DNA from: Agelas oroides
Taxonomy: Eukaryota > Porifera > Demospongiae > Agelasida > Agelasidae
Direction of reading: 5' to 3'
NCBI GenBank assembly: GCA_949130485.1
Contig: OX422184.1
Span: 10,237,996 to 10,301,995, forward strand
Length of the DNA: 64,000 nt
Shown here: positions 1 through 11,719 of the stretch, piece by piece
Position numbering within the stretch: position 1 is the stretch's first letter
Layout: each line of letters starts with the position of its first letter
Notes under the pieces: model-generated
Databases searched by the model: none
Told to the model about the DNA's origin: nothing
What the model saw: the letters and a program-made list of their open reading frames with translations, nothing else
Translations under genes and position numbers: made by a program

Positions 1-289
1 TTTTGTTGTACATCCGGACGCCAGGTCACCACCTGGCCTCTCTGACAGCCAGAATTTTGTGACTCCCCTTCAACTGAGCATAACAGCCTATGTCTGGTCC
101 TCGTCAGGTCAGATGGTTACGTCTGTACAGTCTAAGTAACACTTAGGTTATGTTATTATAGTCATGGTTACGATCATGGAATGGTGTGTATAAGGTGCAT
201 TCATCTATATACAACATGAGTGATTGTCATTCCCTATAATCTATCCTAGTCACCTTGGGGGTGTCTCAGGAACCTGTGGTCCCTTCGCA

Positions 290-498
290 CTGGGCAGTGA
301 CAACCCCCGCTCAGTATACCTCTCATGCAGCTTGGGGCGGGGCTTGTCATACACCCCCAAGCATATTAGCAAAAGGGGGTTAAAATGGTGGCACAGCCGT
401 GATACGCCCCAGCAGGCATTATGCCCAGACGGAGGGCCAAAGGTAAGTAGAATAGGTGTGTAGGGATGTCCGCATCCTGACTTATGTTCCGGATTTAA
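290..498 (+). repeat. Copy 1 of a 209 bp direct repeat
   Basis: This block recurs almost unchanged at 711-919, with only a few substitutions, and 212 bp separate the copies. It begins CTGGGCAGTGACAACCCC and ends TCCGGATTTAA. No TG...CA ends or target duplication identify it as an LTR. No protein is supported on either strand. Confidence 0.9.
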
Positions 499-710
499 TT
501 GGAGTTTAATGTAGTTAAACAAGATTAAAGGAGGGTGGTGCCTTGTGGTTGGCCACGCCTACAGTAGAAGGCGCATGTGCAGTTATTCAGCCACGCGAGC
601 GGGAGAACGTGGGACGAGAGAACGTGCTAAGAAACAAACTCCCACCCACCACATCCCTGTCTTTTACTCCATTACTGGTTTCAACCTAACGGCCGGTAAT
701 GTGATCACGT

Positions 711-919
711 CTGGGCAGTGACAACCCCCGCTCAGTATACCTCTCATGCAGCTTGGGGCGGGGCTTGTCATACACCCCCAAGCATATTAGCAAAAGGGGG
801 TTAAAATGGTGGCACAGCCGTGATACGCCCCATCAGGCATTATGCCCAGACGGAGGGCCAAAGGTAAGTAGAATAGGTCTGTAGGGATGTCCGCATCCTG
901 ACTTACGTTCCGGATTTAA
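711..919 (+). repeat. Copy 2 of the 209 bp direct repeat
   Basis: Same orientation and length as 290-498. The few differences imply a recent duplication, or two recent insertions of one short non-coding element. The spacer between the copies is unrelated to them. Confidence 0.9.
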
Positions 920-1887
920 ATGCAATTAGGAGTAGTTTCTATACCTCCTCCATGTTCGACGCAGCCTTTGCAAAGTTGGGGTGCTCATCCGCATGGTTCA
1001 GAATAGCACCCCAGGGTGTTCAGCAATTGCCATGGAAACCACATGTAAAACAAGTGATTCTACATAAACCTCTCTGTATACCCAGTGATTAATAGTCTTT
1101 ATGCTAACTTGTTATACTAACAATCATCAAGCCTTAATAAATACTACATAACGATGAGGAAGTTGGTAGATAATGGCACCTACATGTACCCTAACATCGA
1201 GTTTGGAAAGTTGAAGATATATGTGGACCCATAATACTCTCTGACTCATAATGCCAGCATCTACCTTACTCTTAAGAAACAATCCATCTGACTTTGGGGC
1301 CTTTTCATACAGACAATGGAACCCCAACCAACATCTAGCGCTGCTTTGCAGCGGGTAAATATATGCAGCTATATATATATATGTGTGTAAGAAGTTAGAA
1401 GTCGGATCCGGAGCTTGCTCTTAAGTCTTGATGCGCAGCAGCTGCAACAGATTGTCAGGTGGCAAACTTATACCCTCAGCTTGATATAGTGACCTCCAAA
1501 CAGAGGAAAATATCCTGCAGTGAGCCTGCATCGATATTAGCAGTTAGGAGCATTGTAGCATAGTGTCCTGAGCTAATAGTTTCATTCAGGTTTCTCAGTG
1601 GGTGGCAAACTTATACCCTCAGCTTGACCAAATATGATGTTTGCACATGGGTTGAAAATGGCCTTCATAAGACTACAGGCTGCTTAAGTATGTCACTCAG
1701 CCTTAAATGCAGGTAACATTGCCCAGTCTTGTCGTGCAGCCACTATGGGCAGTCAGCATTTGATATGTCAAGTGATATCCCACAGGCTACAGAAGATTGG
1801 ACAACATTCACATGCAAAACAACTTTACTTATGAAAGGATGTTTTATTTGCAGAGCTCAAATAACTCTGCAAATAAAATATCCTTTC
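920..1887. other. No gene seen; holds a 25-27 bp direct repeat
   Basis: No convincing coding sequence. The phrase GGCAAACTTATACCCTCAGC occurs at 1461-1480 and again at 1603-1622, within identical stretches of about 26 bp. A short AT/GT run lies near 1365-1388. Confidence 0.6.
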
Positions 1888-2870
1888 TACTACCACCCAG
1901 TGATTCTGAGGCTAGCGAAATATGGCTACCACCCAGTGATTCTGAGGCTAGCGAAATCTTACTACCACCCAGTCATACTGAGGCTAGCGAAATATTACTA
2001 CTACCCAGTAGGCTAGTGAAATCTTACTAACACCCAGTGATTCTGAGGGTAGCAAAACATTACTACCACCCAGTGATTGAGGGTAGCGAAATATTACTAC
2101 CACCCAGTGATTCTGAGGCTAGTGAAATATTACTACTACCCAGTGATTCTGAGGCTAGTGAAATATTACTACCACCCAGTGATTCTGAGGCTAGCGAAAT
2201 ATGGCTACCACCCAGTGATTCTGAGCCTAGCAAAATATGGCTACCACCCAGTGATTCTGAGCCTAGCGAAATATTACTACCACCCAGTGATTCTGAGGCT
2301 AGCGAAATATTACTACTACCCAGTGATTGAGGCTAGTGAAATATTACTACCACCCAGTGATTCTGAGGCTAGCGAAATATGGCTACCACCCAGTGATTCT
2401 GAGCCTAGCGAAATATGGCTACCACCCAGTGATTCTGAGCCTAGCGAAATATTACTACCACCCAGTGATTCTGAGGCTAGCGAAATATGGCTACCACCCA
2501 GTGATTCTGAGGCTACCGAAATATTACTACCACCCAGTGATTGAGGCTAGCGAAATATGGCTACCACCCAGTGATTCTGAGGCTAGCGAAATATGGCTAC
2601 CACCCAGTGATTCTGAGGCAAGTGAAATATTACTACCACCCGGTGATTGAGGCTAGCGAAATATGGCTACCACCCAGTGATTCTGAGGCTAGCGAAATAT
2701 GGCTACCACCCAGTGATTCTGAGGCTAGCGAAATATTACTACCACCCAGTGATTGAGGCTAGCGAAATATGGCTACCACCCAGTGATTCTGAGGCTAGCG
2801 AAATATTACTACCACCCAGTGATTCTGAGGCTAGTGAAATTTTACTACCACCCAGTGGTTCTGAGGACAG
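1888..2870. repeat. 36 bp minisatellite, about 27-28 copies
   Basis: The unit reads approximately CTACCACCCAGTGATTCTGA followed by GGCTAGCGAAATATGG (36 bp). Some units lack the CT of GATTCTGAGG and are 34 bp long, which breaks any reading frame. In-phase stretches would encode a 12-residue period of the type LPPSDSEASEIW, but the 34 bp units shift all frames and stops recur, so I do not call a protein. Units alternate between TATGGCTACC and TATTACTACC variants in blocks, which suggests higher-order duplication. Confidence 0.95.
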
Positions 2871-4047
2871 TGGTACTCTATTCCCTAAGCTCAATCTGCT
2901 GAGTGACCAACATGATGCTGCTTCCTGTAGTACAGTTTCAAGGCCTGCTCAAGAAAGATCAATGATGGAGCGCCAAAATTCAAGTCATCGAAAGTGCAGC
3001 TGTGGGCTGTACAACTGTGTATAAATGAGCTTCCACTGAGCACAAGGTAACTGGGTATTGCATGTATTCCTACTTGTGTTGTCATGTACAGTGCATGGGC
3101 TCATAGCTGGTTAGTAATTTACATTTGCATAGTGCATGATGACTGTGACAATATAAATATGGAAAAATTTGAAGAGCACAAACTGCTACATTAAGATCAA
3201 ATACATTCATCACAAAATTGAATGTAGGAATTGTTAGCAAATTTGAGGATTCACTGTTCACTGATACAAAGTCCATGGTGGCAAACGGCATAGTCTTGGA
3301 ACCAGGGTGTCTAAAAATTGAAACATAGGGTTTTGGAAACAGGCTGGGTTTACAGCATGCAAAAACAGAGGGAATCTTGTTACATGTGGTAATCTGAAAA
3401 CAGGGCAGTGTTCGTCAAAGGATCTTGAGGCTCTTGCATTTTCGCATAGTGCAAGCAATCTAGAATCTGAGGCCGGAGGAGGCCTGGGAATGAGGCTGTG
3501 TGTTTTGTTTGCAGTGTACACTTCCAGCAATCAAGGCCTGGGGATTCCTTCATGATACAAAGAGTTTGTCAAGTGAGACCAACTCCAGGACAAGTTGCAA
3601 GATAGAAAGGCCTAGGGACAAGGCTAGGACAGGAAAAATGATGATATACACTGATAAAGCATATTATATTTGGTGTACAAGCAAATTATATTTGGAGCTA
3701 GCCTGGCGAAATCATGACTTAAACTTGGAGCTATGCCACACAGTCTACACATTCACGACAGTATCATACTTATACCTCTAGACAGAGCTTTCATCTTCCT
3801 CCTTTGAACCATCGACAGATCAAGTGTGAGTAGAACCGAGTTGCATAGTCTCATAGACAGGATGTCTTTATGTTGCCACTATCGTGCCAAATTACCCTTT
3901 TGTACCTAGCTATAGTATGTTCCACCCACATGTCACGTGAGGGGTCATCAAACAACGTGAAAGTATTGAGACCCATTTCGTTAGCCCGTAGTACCATAAA
4001 GCGATACCGCAAGTTCATCTTTGGATTGCAAATAGTATGCAAGTAGG
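2871..4047. other. No gene recognised
   Basis: Only short open frames without recognisable motifs. Several read through sequence that looks like repeat debris. I see no RNA gene. Confidence 0.4.
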
Positions 4048-4540
4048 TGACACCCCCCTCGTCCCACCCTCTGCTAGCGCAGAACCTGTCTTCAAAACAG
4101 ATTGCGCCAACTGATAACATGCGGCCAAATTTCGATGACGAGTATAGTCGTCATTAGTAGTTTAAGGGTTAAACGTTTTCTGCATTTCGATCTTGCGGTA
4201 GTTTGTAGACCCGAAGGCTGACAGTGCATGGCGGCTGTTGCAGCTGGTTGTAGAAACACCCTGGTCAATGCCAGGTGGGTCATTGTTCTGCTTTCTTGCA
4301 CAAACGGGCCTAGAAAACGCCTTGTTGGGGCTCCATTTCTGACATTTTAGGCAGCTTTCAGTCCGGAGGAGCGCTCTCTGGTCTGAGGGCCCTGACTGTT
4401 GAATGCTTGCTAATCAGTGGGTTTGGTCAAGGTCATGAACTTGTAAAGGACATGTCTTCCAGGGTTAACTCACAGCAGAAGTGGAAATACAGTTGAAAAA
4501 GGTATGACTAGTCTAAACAAGACCTCTAGAAAATAAAAGT
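4048..4540. mobile_element. Diverged copy of the TTAA-flanked MITE family, rearranged
   Basis: From about 4200 to 4540 the sequence matches, in the same direction, the body of the MITE copies at 51096 and 52624 (GCTGACAGTGCATGG, TGGTCAATGCCAGG, CTTGCACAAACGGG, TTTTAGGCAGCTTTCAGTCC). The first roughly 120 bp of the family lie just upstream in reverse orientation (4048-4169), with the terminal GGG-TTAA now in the interior at 4163-4169. It is an old copy whose left end has been inverted. Confidence 0.75.
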
Positions 4541-5048
4541 CAGTAGTTAATGGGTTTTAATTAATTTGCCTGAAACAGCCTCCAAGTTGTTGCAGACTCG
4601 TTCAGTATGCACATAGACTGATTTCAGTATTTCAGTATTAAAATTGGTAATGAGTAGCTACTTTGAATTTGCTGGCCGCTGACCTCAGTAGTTGTAGCTT
4701 AATGTTTTACGCTTCTGTTTAGAGGCTACAATTGTGCTTCCATCAACTTGGCTTAGGAGAAGCAGAGTGGTTGATTCCTGCATGGACAAGCACTTCCTCA
4801 GTTAGATAGTGTGGTCGGCTAATGAAGTTGGTTGTGAGAGACTTGGTGTTAAAAGCACATACTGCCATGTCATAATGCCTGCCCATAAACTTCGTACAAT
4901 ATCTGGGGGTGGACCAAACTTCTCATTGCGATATAGAGCATGTGTCCATACTGCAGCCTGAAGGTATAGCTGTGTACCTTGTGATCCAGATACATACATT
5001 TTGAGATCGTTGCAAGTTACTTGGTTTTAACATCCTCTGCATGGACTT
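4541..5048. other. No gene recognised
   Basis: Unique-looking sequence with only short open frames. No motif, repeat or RNA structure that I can support. Confidence 0.3.
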
Positions 5049-5307
5049 ACACCGGCGTTCCCGGGATTATCCTGGGACTCCCTCACCCCCCTGCACCCCT
5101 GTGGCAGAGTATCTCCGAACGCCGGAGTAAGGAATGCCGATGTAACTACGGTGTACCGGGATACTCTGCCACAGGGGTGCTGGGGGGGGGGAAGGTAGTT
5201 CCAAGATAATCCCTGGACTGTTCGTGTAACTCAGGCATACCGGGATACTCTGCCACAGGGGTGCTGGGGGAAAGGTAGTCCCAGGATAATCCCGGGAGTG
5301 CCGGTGT
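5049..5307. repeat. Foldback element with three related arms
   Basis: The left end ACACCGGCGTTCCCGGGATT matches the reverse complement of the right end (5281-5307). A third related arm lies in the middle (about 5150-5212). The shared inner motif ATACTCTGCCACAGGGGTGC appears inverted near 5092-5115 and direct near 5160-5180 and 5248-5268. The arrangement is arm, inverted arm, inverted arm, as expected of a foldback MITE in which one arm was duplicated. No target duplication is seen. Confidence 0.8.
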
Positions 5308-5539
5308 GGCATTACCTCATCCCAAAAGCCCTTATGCATAGTATCTCAGAAATGAATAATGGAGTTACTTGGAGTTACATCAACAGTGTCGGGATTATTC
5401 AGCCATTGTTGCCGAGCGCCTTAGCGCGAGGCTACTAATCGTGCAGCGTAGTCAGCTCGCGTTTGTATGTATGTATATCCGTCACACTTTGATTACGTGG
5501 GCGCGGTTTCTGTGGTCTCGTCCCCAGACTACTAGCCAC

Positions 5540-5685
5540 GTGGTACTGGTCCGACCAGGAGGCGATCGAAAGATCATGCGCGTGCGAGAGCCGAAACGGA
5601 GCAGGGGCCACATGGTACTGGTGGGAGCAGGAGGCGATCGACGTGTGAAAAAGATCGTCCGAGAGCCGAAATGGAGCAGAAGCAG
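5540..5685 (+). repeat. Two-copy tandem repeat of about 72 bp
   Basis: The segment from GGTACTGGTCCGACCAGGAG to about 5612 is repeated with substitutions from GGTACTGGTGGGAGCAGGAG onward. Both copies hold GGCGATCGA and GAGAGCCGAAA. The repeat runs directly into the small basic ORF that follows. Confidence 0.75.
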
Positions 5686-5805
5686 TCAAAGCGTGATCGT
5701 GCTAGAGAGCGAAGACGGAAACAAAGGGACACTGCATCAGAAGAGAGTAAGGCAAAGGAGAAAGAGTCTGACAGATACTCGCATGACACTACGCTCACTT
5801 CCTGA
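5671..5805 (+). CDS. Small, very basic ORF of 44 residues (doubtful)
   Basis: ATG at 5671, stop TGA at 5803. The peptide is dominated by K, R, E, Q and S (RARERRRKQRD near the start), resembling the basic opening segment of some Helitron and transposon proteins. There is no second exon I can connect. It could equally be chance translation of purine-rich DNA. Confidence 0.2.
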   Translation: MEQKQSKRDRARERRRKQRDTASEESKAKEKESDRYSHDTTLTS

Positions 5806-5967
5806 AACTCTTCAGACGACCGCTTTGCCATCTTCATCGCTCTATCTCGTCTCCAGCACCTAGCACCTACACGCTACACGTGGTTACAACGGATATCTAC
5901 TTGCATATTTCCGGATATTCTTCTGCGCGAGGCATACTCTGCGCATGCGTATTTCTAGTACACTCAC

Positions 5968-6376
5968 ACTTAAGGTTACGGGATACAGTTTGCTCATTAA
6001 TATTCACGTAAATATTACCTTCCTTTTCTTTGTGCAGGAACCAGTTACAGTACTTCGTATGCGGACTGTTAACCGCAGGCACTGCTATCAAATTGCCTGC
6101 TCCGCCCACCCAACCAGCACAGCTGTTACAGGCTAATGCAATGTTTTAGTGGTAAAGTTAAACGCATGCATGAGATATGCCGCAAACAAGATAACTAGGT
6201 TGTAAACTGGTGATTTACACTAGATTAGAATGCTAAGGTGACCCAACCTTGTATTTGTCTCCACTGTAAGAAGTAAAATTACTTAACTGACATATAGTGA
6301 CTTAAGGTTACGGGATACAGCTTGCTTATTAATATTCATAAAAATATTAACTTGCTTTTCTTCATGCAGGATCCAG
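5968..6376 (+). repeat. Pair of about 77 bp direct repeats
   Basis: The block at 5968-6044 (ACTTAAGGTTACGGGATACA ... TGCAGGAACCAG) recurs at 6300-6375 with roughly ten substitutions. No protein is supported between the copies. Confidence 0.8.
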
Positions 6377-6869
6377 CCACGACTTCTGTTCACACTTAGC
6401 TCGCCAAACAAACACCAGTCACATGAGTAACAATGACGTAACCAATTATATACTACATGGGGAAATTCCCTGATCCTAGCCTGCACTGTTTACGAAAGTG
6501 TGCCCACGTACTCCAGCAATTATTGACCAGCGACACGTATCATCGACCACTCATTCATTTCCTGTACACTAATTTTTGGCCGGAGCCCAACAGGTGCTCA
6601 ACTGAAAGGCACGTAGTATGTACACAATGTATAGTGCATTCATTTCCGTGCACACATAGTACATATGGTAGTGCATGCACAGTGAAAATTGTACTGATAC
6701 ATGAACAACAGTATTAATATCCAACAATAAAATAATGACAAAAACTACAGAGTGTGTCTCAACCATGCTAGGAGACCTAGCAAGAGCTAGCAAAAACTGT
6801 TCTTACATCTGCTTTTTTGTAGTCCAGTTTCAACAACACACATTCTCTTACTGGAGTGGTTCTCCTATT

Positions 6870-7075
6870 AAAGGAACAAAGGAGGAATAAAAGGGAAGAG
6901 AAGTTACAGAGAGGAAGAAAAGAAAAGGAAAGCTGAGGAAAGACAGAAAAAGCAGACAGAAAGAAAAAGGCAGAAGAGAAGTAAGAGAGGCTGAAAGATG
7001 ACGCAAAGCTGAGCACAAACTGGCTAGCAATTGCTCTTCTGCCTTCTTGTTTCTCTCTTTCTCTTCCATTAAGGG
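6870..7075 (+). other. Purine-rich low-complexity tract
   Basis: The plus strand is almost pure A/G from 6870 to about 7000. A plus-strand frame would give a Lys/Glu/Arg-rich coiled-coil-like peptide ending at a stop near 6994, but there is no supported start. The minus-strand frames here are Phe/Leu/Ser-rich by composition only. Confidence 0.5.
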
Positions 7076-7469
7076 GGCGGGTAAATAATTTCACAATAAA
7101 TTATCTGCTATATATAAAATGTCTCATCTTACTAGTTGTGCAATCAATTACAGCCAAACTTGATATTCAAGTACTGTATGGCAAGTACTATCTCTGTAAC
7201 AAATCTTGATACCATGCTACAGAAAACAGCGCGGAGAGCAGTGGTTGAGTTTTACAATTTTTCAGCACGTTTCACTCGCACGGTACGAGAGCCACATACT
7301 CCATTCTTGGCGAGTAGAAAGTTCAACAGTCGCTAGAGGGGGCTACGTAGAGTTTTGGTCATAAGCTGTAAAGCTTAACAGATGGCGAGTTGAAACTGTT
7401 ATTGGAAAGTCACTTTTTGTAGCGTTTCGCGGTACAAACTCTCCCGGGCATTTGTTAGTCACGAATACT

Positions 7470-8203
7470 TTACGTTATCCCCTCGACTAACCACTGGAGA
7501 AGCTGTTTATAGTAAAGAGAATTGCTAAAGTCATTTACCTGATTCACGAAGCGTCCCGAAAAAATGTACCCCTGGCCTTCTCGGTGGGTGTGGCCATTGA
7601 TGTACGGTGATCGACGACGTAGAAACTTCTCAGGGTTTCCTTCATGCTTTTGTCGCTTGTAGTACGGCTGTACGGCTAGGTAGCTCTTCGATATTAAGCT
7701 ACTGAAGCAGCTGCTACAGTGATTTGCTTCATTCAAAAAGAAAAACCAGCTGTACAATGGTGGGCGTAAACCGGAAAGAATTATTGCGCTTGTGTGGTAG
7801 CTTACCCGCCACCTTAAGGCAATGGCCTTAGCACTAGTCAAGACACGTGGACCACTTCTTTCATTTCTTTGTAGCTGGAGTTGATGGATAGTTGAGAAGT
7901 CCTGAGAGCAGAGAGCGGTTTCCTCTTTGACTGAATGGACAGAGTAGACCAAGCAGGGGTAGACAGAGCAGTAGACATGGACATGGACAGAGTAGACAGA
8001 GTTTCATGACAACGCTCATCTAGATTACCATTAAGAACATCAGGGTCAGAGCAATCTAGCATGTTGGTTACAGGAGGAGGGTCTTCCAACGGTTGAAAGG
8101 GATCACTAACTTCAGCCACATAATCAGTACACACATCCAGGATGGCTGGAATTGCTCTGTACCATGCTTTTGAAAAGAGCATTAGCTGGTACTTAGTGAC
8201 CAC
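7470..8203 (-). pseudogene. Two overlapping minus-strand ORFs, unrecognised
   Basis: The upstream ORF (8203-7838) encodes about 121 residues. Its first half is protein-like (DVCTDYVAEVSDPFQPLEDP) and its second half is Ser/Thr/Leu-rich from a short internal tandem repeat (TCTACTCTGTCCATGTC). The second ORF (7952-7470) overlaps it in another frame. They could be remains of one frameshifted gene or chance. I know no family for either. Confidence 0.25.
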
Positions 8204-9245
8204 ACACCTTGGGAGGCTTATGGTTGAGCAGCATGCCTGACTCCTCCATGTTGTAGATTCAATTTGAAAGGTTCATAAGACCATGTTCCTCGAGGGTTGC
8301 CTATCAGTAAGTCATAATATTCCTTCACGTTGGCAGCAGTTCCGTTCTGTATATAAAGCACACTCTTGTTTGTATGCGATGCTTCGTTCTCGTGTTGCTG
8401 ATAATATTTTCACCGTTTGCTATTTGCGAGTTTGACTTGGGAGCCACACACTACAGAGAGATGGCCAAAGCTTACCCTCCAACGGGGTGATGCATTAGCT
8501 GTACCTCGTGCTGAAGCTGGTACAGGTGATTAACACGTGATAGAAAAAAGTGTGACCAAAATGACAAGAGACAGATATGTGCATAAGGTACAGGAAATAT
8601 GGAGGTGACAGCTACAACAATAAAAATCAACATCTCCATAAATCCAGCCCACCAGCCCTTTCCTTTAAATTCTTCAACAAACTCGACTCCTCTCTTCTTC
8701 AGAAGGGCTTTTCAAAAAATTTGTATCCCTTCATCTTTAGTCTTGGGGTAACCAATCTTGAGAAGGGCTACTAAAGCTGTTATGGACGGTAAATTGGGTG
8801 TAAATCGAGCTGCAGATCAGTACACGGTGCCAAGGTCGACCTTGAAGGATAGTTTGTCTGGTAGACATAACTCAACCGTATTTGTCATATGAAGTAGGAG
8901 AACTGGCGAACTTCTTGATGAAATGTGCAGTCGACTCTTTGCTCCATTGTCGGTACTTTTTCGGACATTTACTCTCTGGAGATTGTTCTGTGGAGCTCCT
9001 TTTGCGATTTCTACGCTTCCCACTCGTATCACTCAAAGAGCCGCCTCAAGTAGTCCGCATATCTCCGTTGATGACTGTGTTTCTCCATAAACCCATATGG
9101 TCGAAAATTGAGCCTAGTGGTCGGATTTCTGTGGCCGAACATACGTGCTGGGCGAAAATCGGTGATTTATGCTAACTGCGTCAACACTGCATAGTTTTCC
9201 TTTACATGTAACTTGCAGTTGGAAATTATCTGACTTGGTACAAGA
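8204..9245. other. No gene recognised
   Basis: Only short open frames with no motif. No repeat structure beyond scattered short matches. Confidence 0.3.
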
Positions 9246-9273
9246 CTACACAATTTCATACACAATTTGCCAA

Positions 9274-9609
9274 TTAGCCTCGTTCCCAGGCCAATCCCAT
9301 CTCGCAACTGTGGAGAAAACTCGGGATTTCTCCACAGCTGAGACATGAATGCAGATAATCATACACTTGTCCCTTGGATCCTGTTCCAAACAGCTCACCC
9401 AGCATAGTGATAGTACCACAAGGCCATCGAGATTTATGACCAGGAGTGTTTGGGCAACCAGTTCGCACCCTTCCATGTAAACCGCTAAATCCAGCATATC
9501 CTGCATGTGTTGCAAGGCACACTTCATGACTGTTCTTCGTATTTCCATCTGGAATGAGTACAATCCCACATCCTGGAACATCACACAGCTGTCCTGTAGT
9601 GGGAATCAC
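9274..9609 (-). pseudogene. Cys-rich transposon-associated protein fragment
   Basis: The minus frame reads VPGCGIVLIPDGNTKN, then HEVC, AGYAGFSGLHG, GCPNTPGHKSRW and a late CxxC. Spaced Cys with DGN and GCPxTP motifs resemble a Cys-rich domain seen in uncharacterised transposon-borne proteins of cnidarians and sponges. The 5' continuation is not found. The last codons run into a TAGCCTCGTTCCCAGG-type repeat (about 9277-9300), so the true C-terminus is lost. Family assignment is from memory. Confidence 0.4.
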
Positions 9610-9819
9610 AACATAATCCTCAGAATCTCAAGTGGAATAAACATCCTTGAATGGCTATTCCTTTTCATTGGCAGTATGGGGAAGTGTGTCTGTAATTGAG
9701 GTGCATGATGTTAGAATGGTTCATTATTCCACACAAAGCATGAGATGAATGTTGATTGTCAAGCTGAAAAAGGCTGGTAACTAAATGACAATTCCAAATT
9801 CATGCTTTGGAAAGTAGAG

Positions 9820-10691
9820 TTATCCCTGCATGAGCCAGAAAAGGATCAGGACACGAGCCATCAGCCTTCCTTGTAAATTCTCGATTACACCCTCTGCATT
9901 TTCTTGATGTGATTGTTCAGCAATTTGGCAAGAAATGGATTGTTCGCTGCATATGGTGAATTCAAGAGTATGCAGGTATGTCCAAGTAAATGGACTGACA
10001 TTATGTATGTAGTTATGCATCAACCACCAACTCAGTTTGTGGACTGTCTAAAACAACCCCATTGTTTCACAAAGCCTTCATGGAATGGTCCAGAAAAGGG
10101 ATTCCCCAGATTGTGTGAAGGTTGGTTGTTGGGGGGAATTCCCAGGTTGTGAGTAACCATGGCTGTACTGGTCGCACATGAGGGGCTGTTGGAGGTGCAT
10201 ACATGTAGCTATAGTCATGTGGGCCCCAGTACAAAGGATGTGGTTGATAGTGGCCAAGTCTACCTCCAGCACTTGGACTGAATGGAGAAGCCATGGTACT
10301 GCAGCCAACAGTAGTGCTCCAGTGTTAATACATGTCAGCCTTCTGCTTGTACGAGAGTTGGCCAATCAGGAGCTCGACACCACATGCTTCAACACTTTCT
10401 CTGTATCCGATACTGCCACAGTCAGTGCATACAGTACGCTGGGCCCCAGTCAACTCCATGGCAAGATTTGAGTTCCAACAACGCGGGTATTTGGTGAACG
10501 GTAAGCTTTTACAGCAGCTTTCCAAGGTAGTTACCAGTGACAGTTTGTCTCGTCCACACTTTGTTAAGCAAAGTGTCAAGTTCAGTTGCGATGATCAGTG
10601 TCCAATGTGGCGAGGTTGAAAGATCTGTGCACACACAGTTGCTGTTGCAAAATGTGTGCATTGCTTGCCTGATTTTCTCAATTCTCTTCAC
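9820..10691 (-). other. Minus-strand open frames of uncertain status
   Basis: Several overlapping minus-strand frames (10691-10509, 10579-10325, 10365-10078, 10023-9820) lie upstream of the Cys-rich fragment at 9274-9609 in the same orientation. They may be frameshifted upstream exons of that gene. None carries a motif I recognise. Confidence 0.2.
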
Positions 10692-10843
10692 TAATCAAAA
10701 CAAGAATGCAATTTGACCCAGCTGGTGACCATTCGTGCTCCCTCAATTCCTGGAGCTGGTGCAATGGCAGTTGGTTTATTCAAAAGGCGCTCAGCTTCTT
10801 TGAAGCCATCTTCTGCCGCAACACATTGTAGCTTCTAGTGACT

Positions 10844-11372
10844 TAACCTCATACCCGGAGAAACGGCCTGGCAACTTATCCGAGTTCAAACTGTTGACTT
10901 CCGCTGCTCTGGAGTTGGCAGTACCAATCAGATTTCAGAACGCTTCACGTGACAGTTGCCGTACCCATACCGCTAGCGCTTGAAACAACAGTCTTGTTCA
11001 AACTCCTTCTGCTGACTTGTGTGCAACTACTACAGTACCTTTGGACAAAACGGTTTCTTTACAAGCAAGGATCTGTTCGAGAGTAGCAGTAACTTACTAT
11101 CAGTCAGGTGTATCGACATCGGTGAGCGAGAGTGAGTCTTCTGCAAGTGGTGTGTCTGCTGTAACTTGTTAGACTGAAATGATCTTGCTGGCAACAACAA
11201 CGTGCTTGCACATTACAGTCACGTGCCTACGATCAAATATCACATGCATTATCCAATATTCATGGCTTGCATGGGTGCAGCTGTAATCTCGTTGATGTTA
11301 TATCCGTATACAGTTGGAACTTGGGGAAGTTGCCAGGCCGTTTCTCCTACAAACGGCCTGGGTATGAGGCTA
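10844..11372. mobile_element. 529 bp MITE with 9 bp target duplication
   Basis: The ends are TAACCTCATACCC and GGGTATGAGGCTA, the terminal inverted repeats of the TAGCCTCGTTCCCAGG family. They are flanked by CTAGTGACT (10835-10843) and CCAGTGACT (11373-11381), a 9 bp target duplication with one mismatch. Inner parts of the ends are also inverted (GAGAAACGGCCTGGCAACTT near 10857, its complement near 11329). Non-coding inside. The 9 bp duplication is like that of Mutator-type transposons but does not prove the superfamily. Confidence 0.8.
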
Positions 11373-11468
11373 CCAGTGACTGGAAATAGTACCGATTATC
11401 CTCTAGATTAATTACTGCCTAGACAACTTGTCTGATTTTCAAGTTATTCGAGTCTATTTACACAATCG

Positions 11469-11524
11469 GCAGTTATTCAATTAGAAGCCTCGGCTGCACC
11501 TCGCCTTCTAATTGAATAACTGCC
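11469..11524. repeat. Short perfect hairpin
   Basis: GGCAGTTATTCAATTAGAAG is followed after about 16 bp by its exact reverse complement. It lies in non-coding sequence just 3' of the 9-bp-TSD MITE. Confidence 0.85.
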
Positions 11525-11719
11525 TCGTATATATCCTGTAACCGTGCTAGCCTGTAGTATCTATAACTCGTTTTGGGCTATACTGCCTTCTAACTGCCTT
11601 GATTGAACTCACACAGTGGCGTCTAACTACCCTAATTGGTACTTGTAAGTACTCCTTGTGGTTTGCAGTGTATAAACTCAGCGGTGCCTTTAATCCACCC
11701 TAGAAAATGGCAGCTTGCC

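Noticed and set aside
290-919. The two 209 bp repeats as LTRs of a small retroelement
   Set aside because: No TG...CA ends, no primer-binding site, no polypurine tract and no target duplication; the 212 bp between them codes for nothing.
1888-2870. Repetitive protein encoded by the minisatellite (period LPPSDSEASEIW)
   Set aside because: 34 bp units shift the frame repeatedly and all six frames are interrupted; the long frames are a by-product of the repeat.
6777-7094. Phe/Leu/Ser-rich minus-strand ORFs as membrane proteins
   Set aside because: They are the complement of a purine-only low-complexity tract; composition alone explains the hydrophobic translation.
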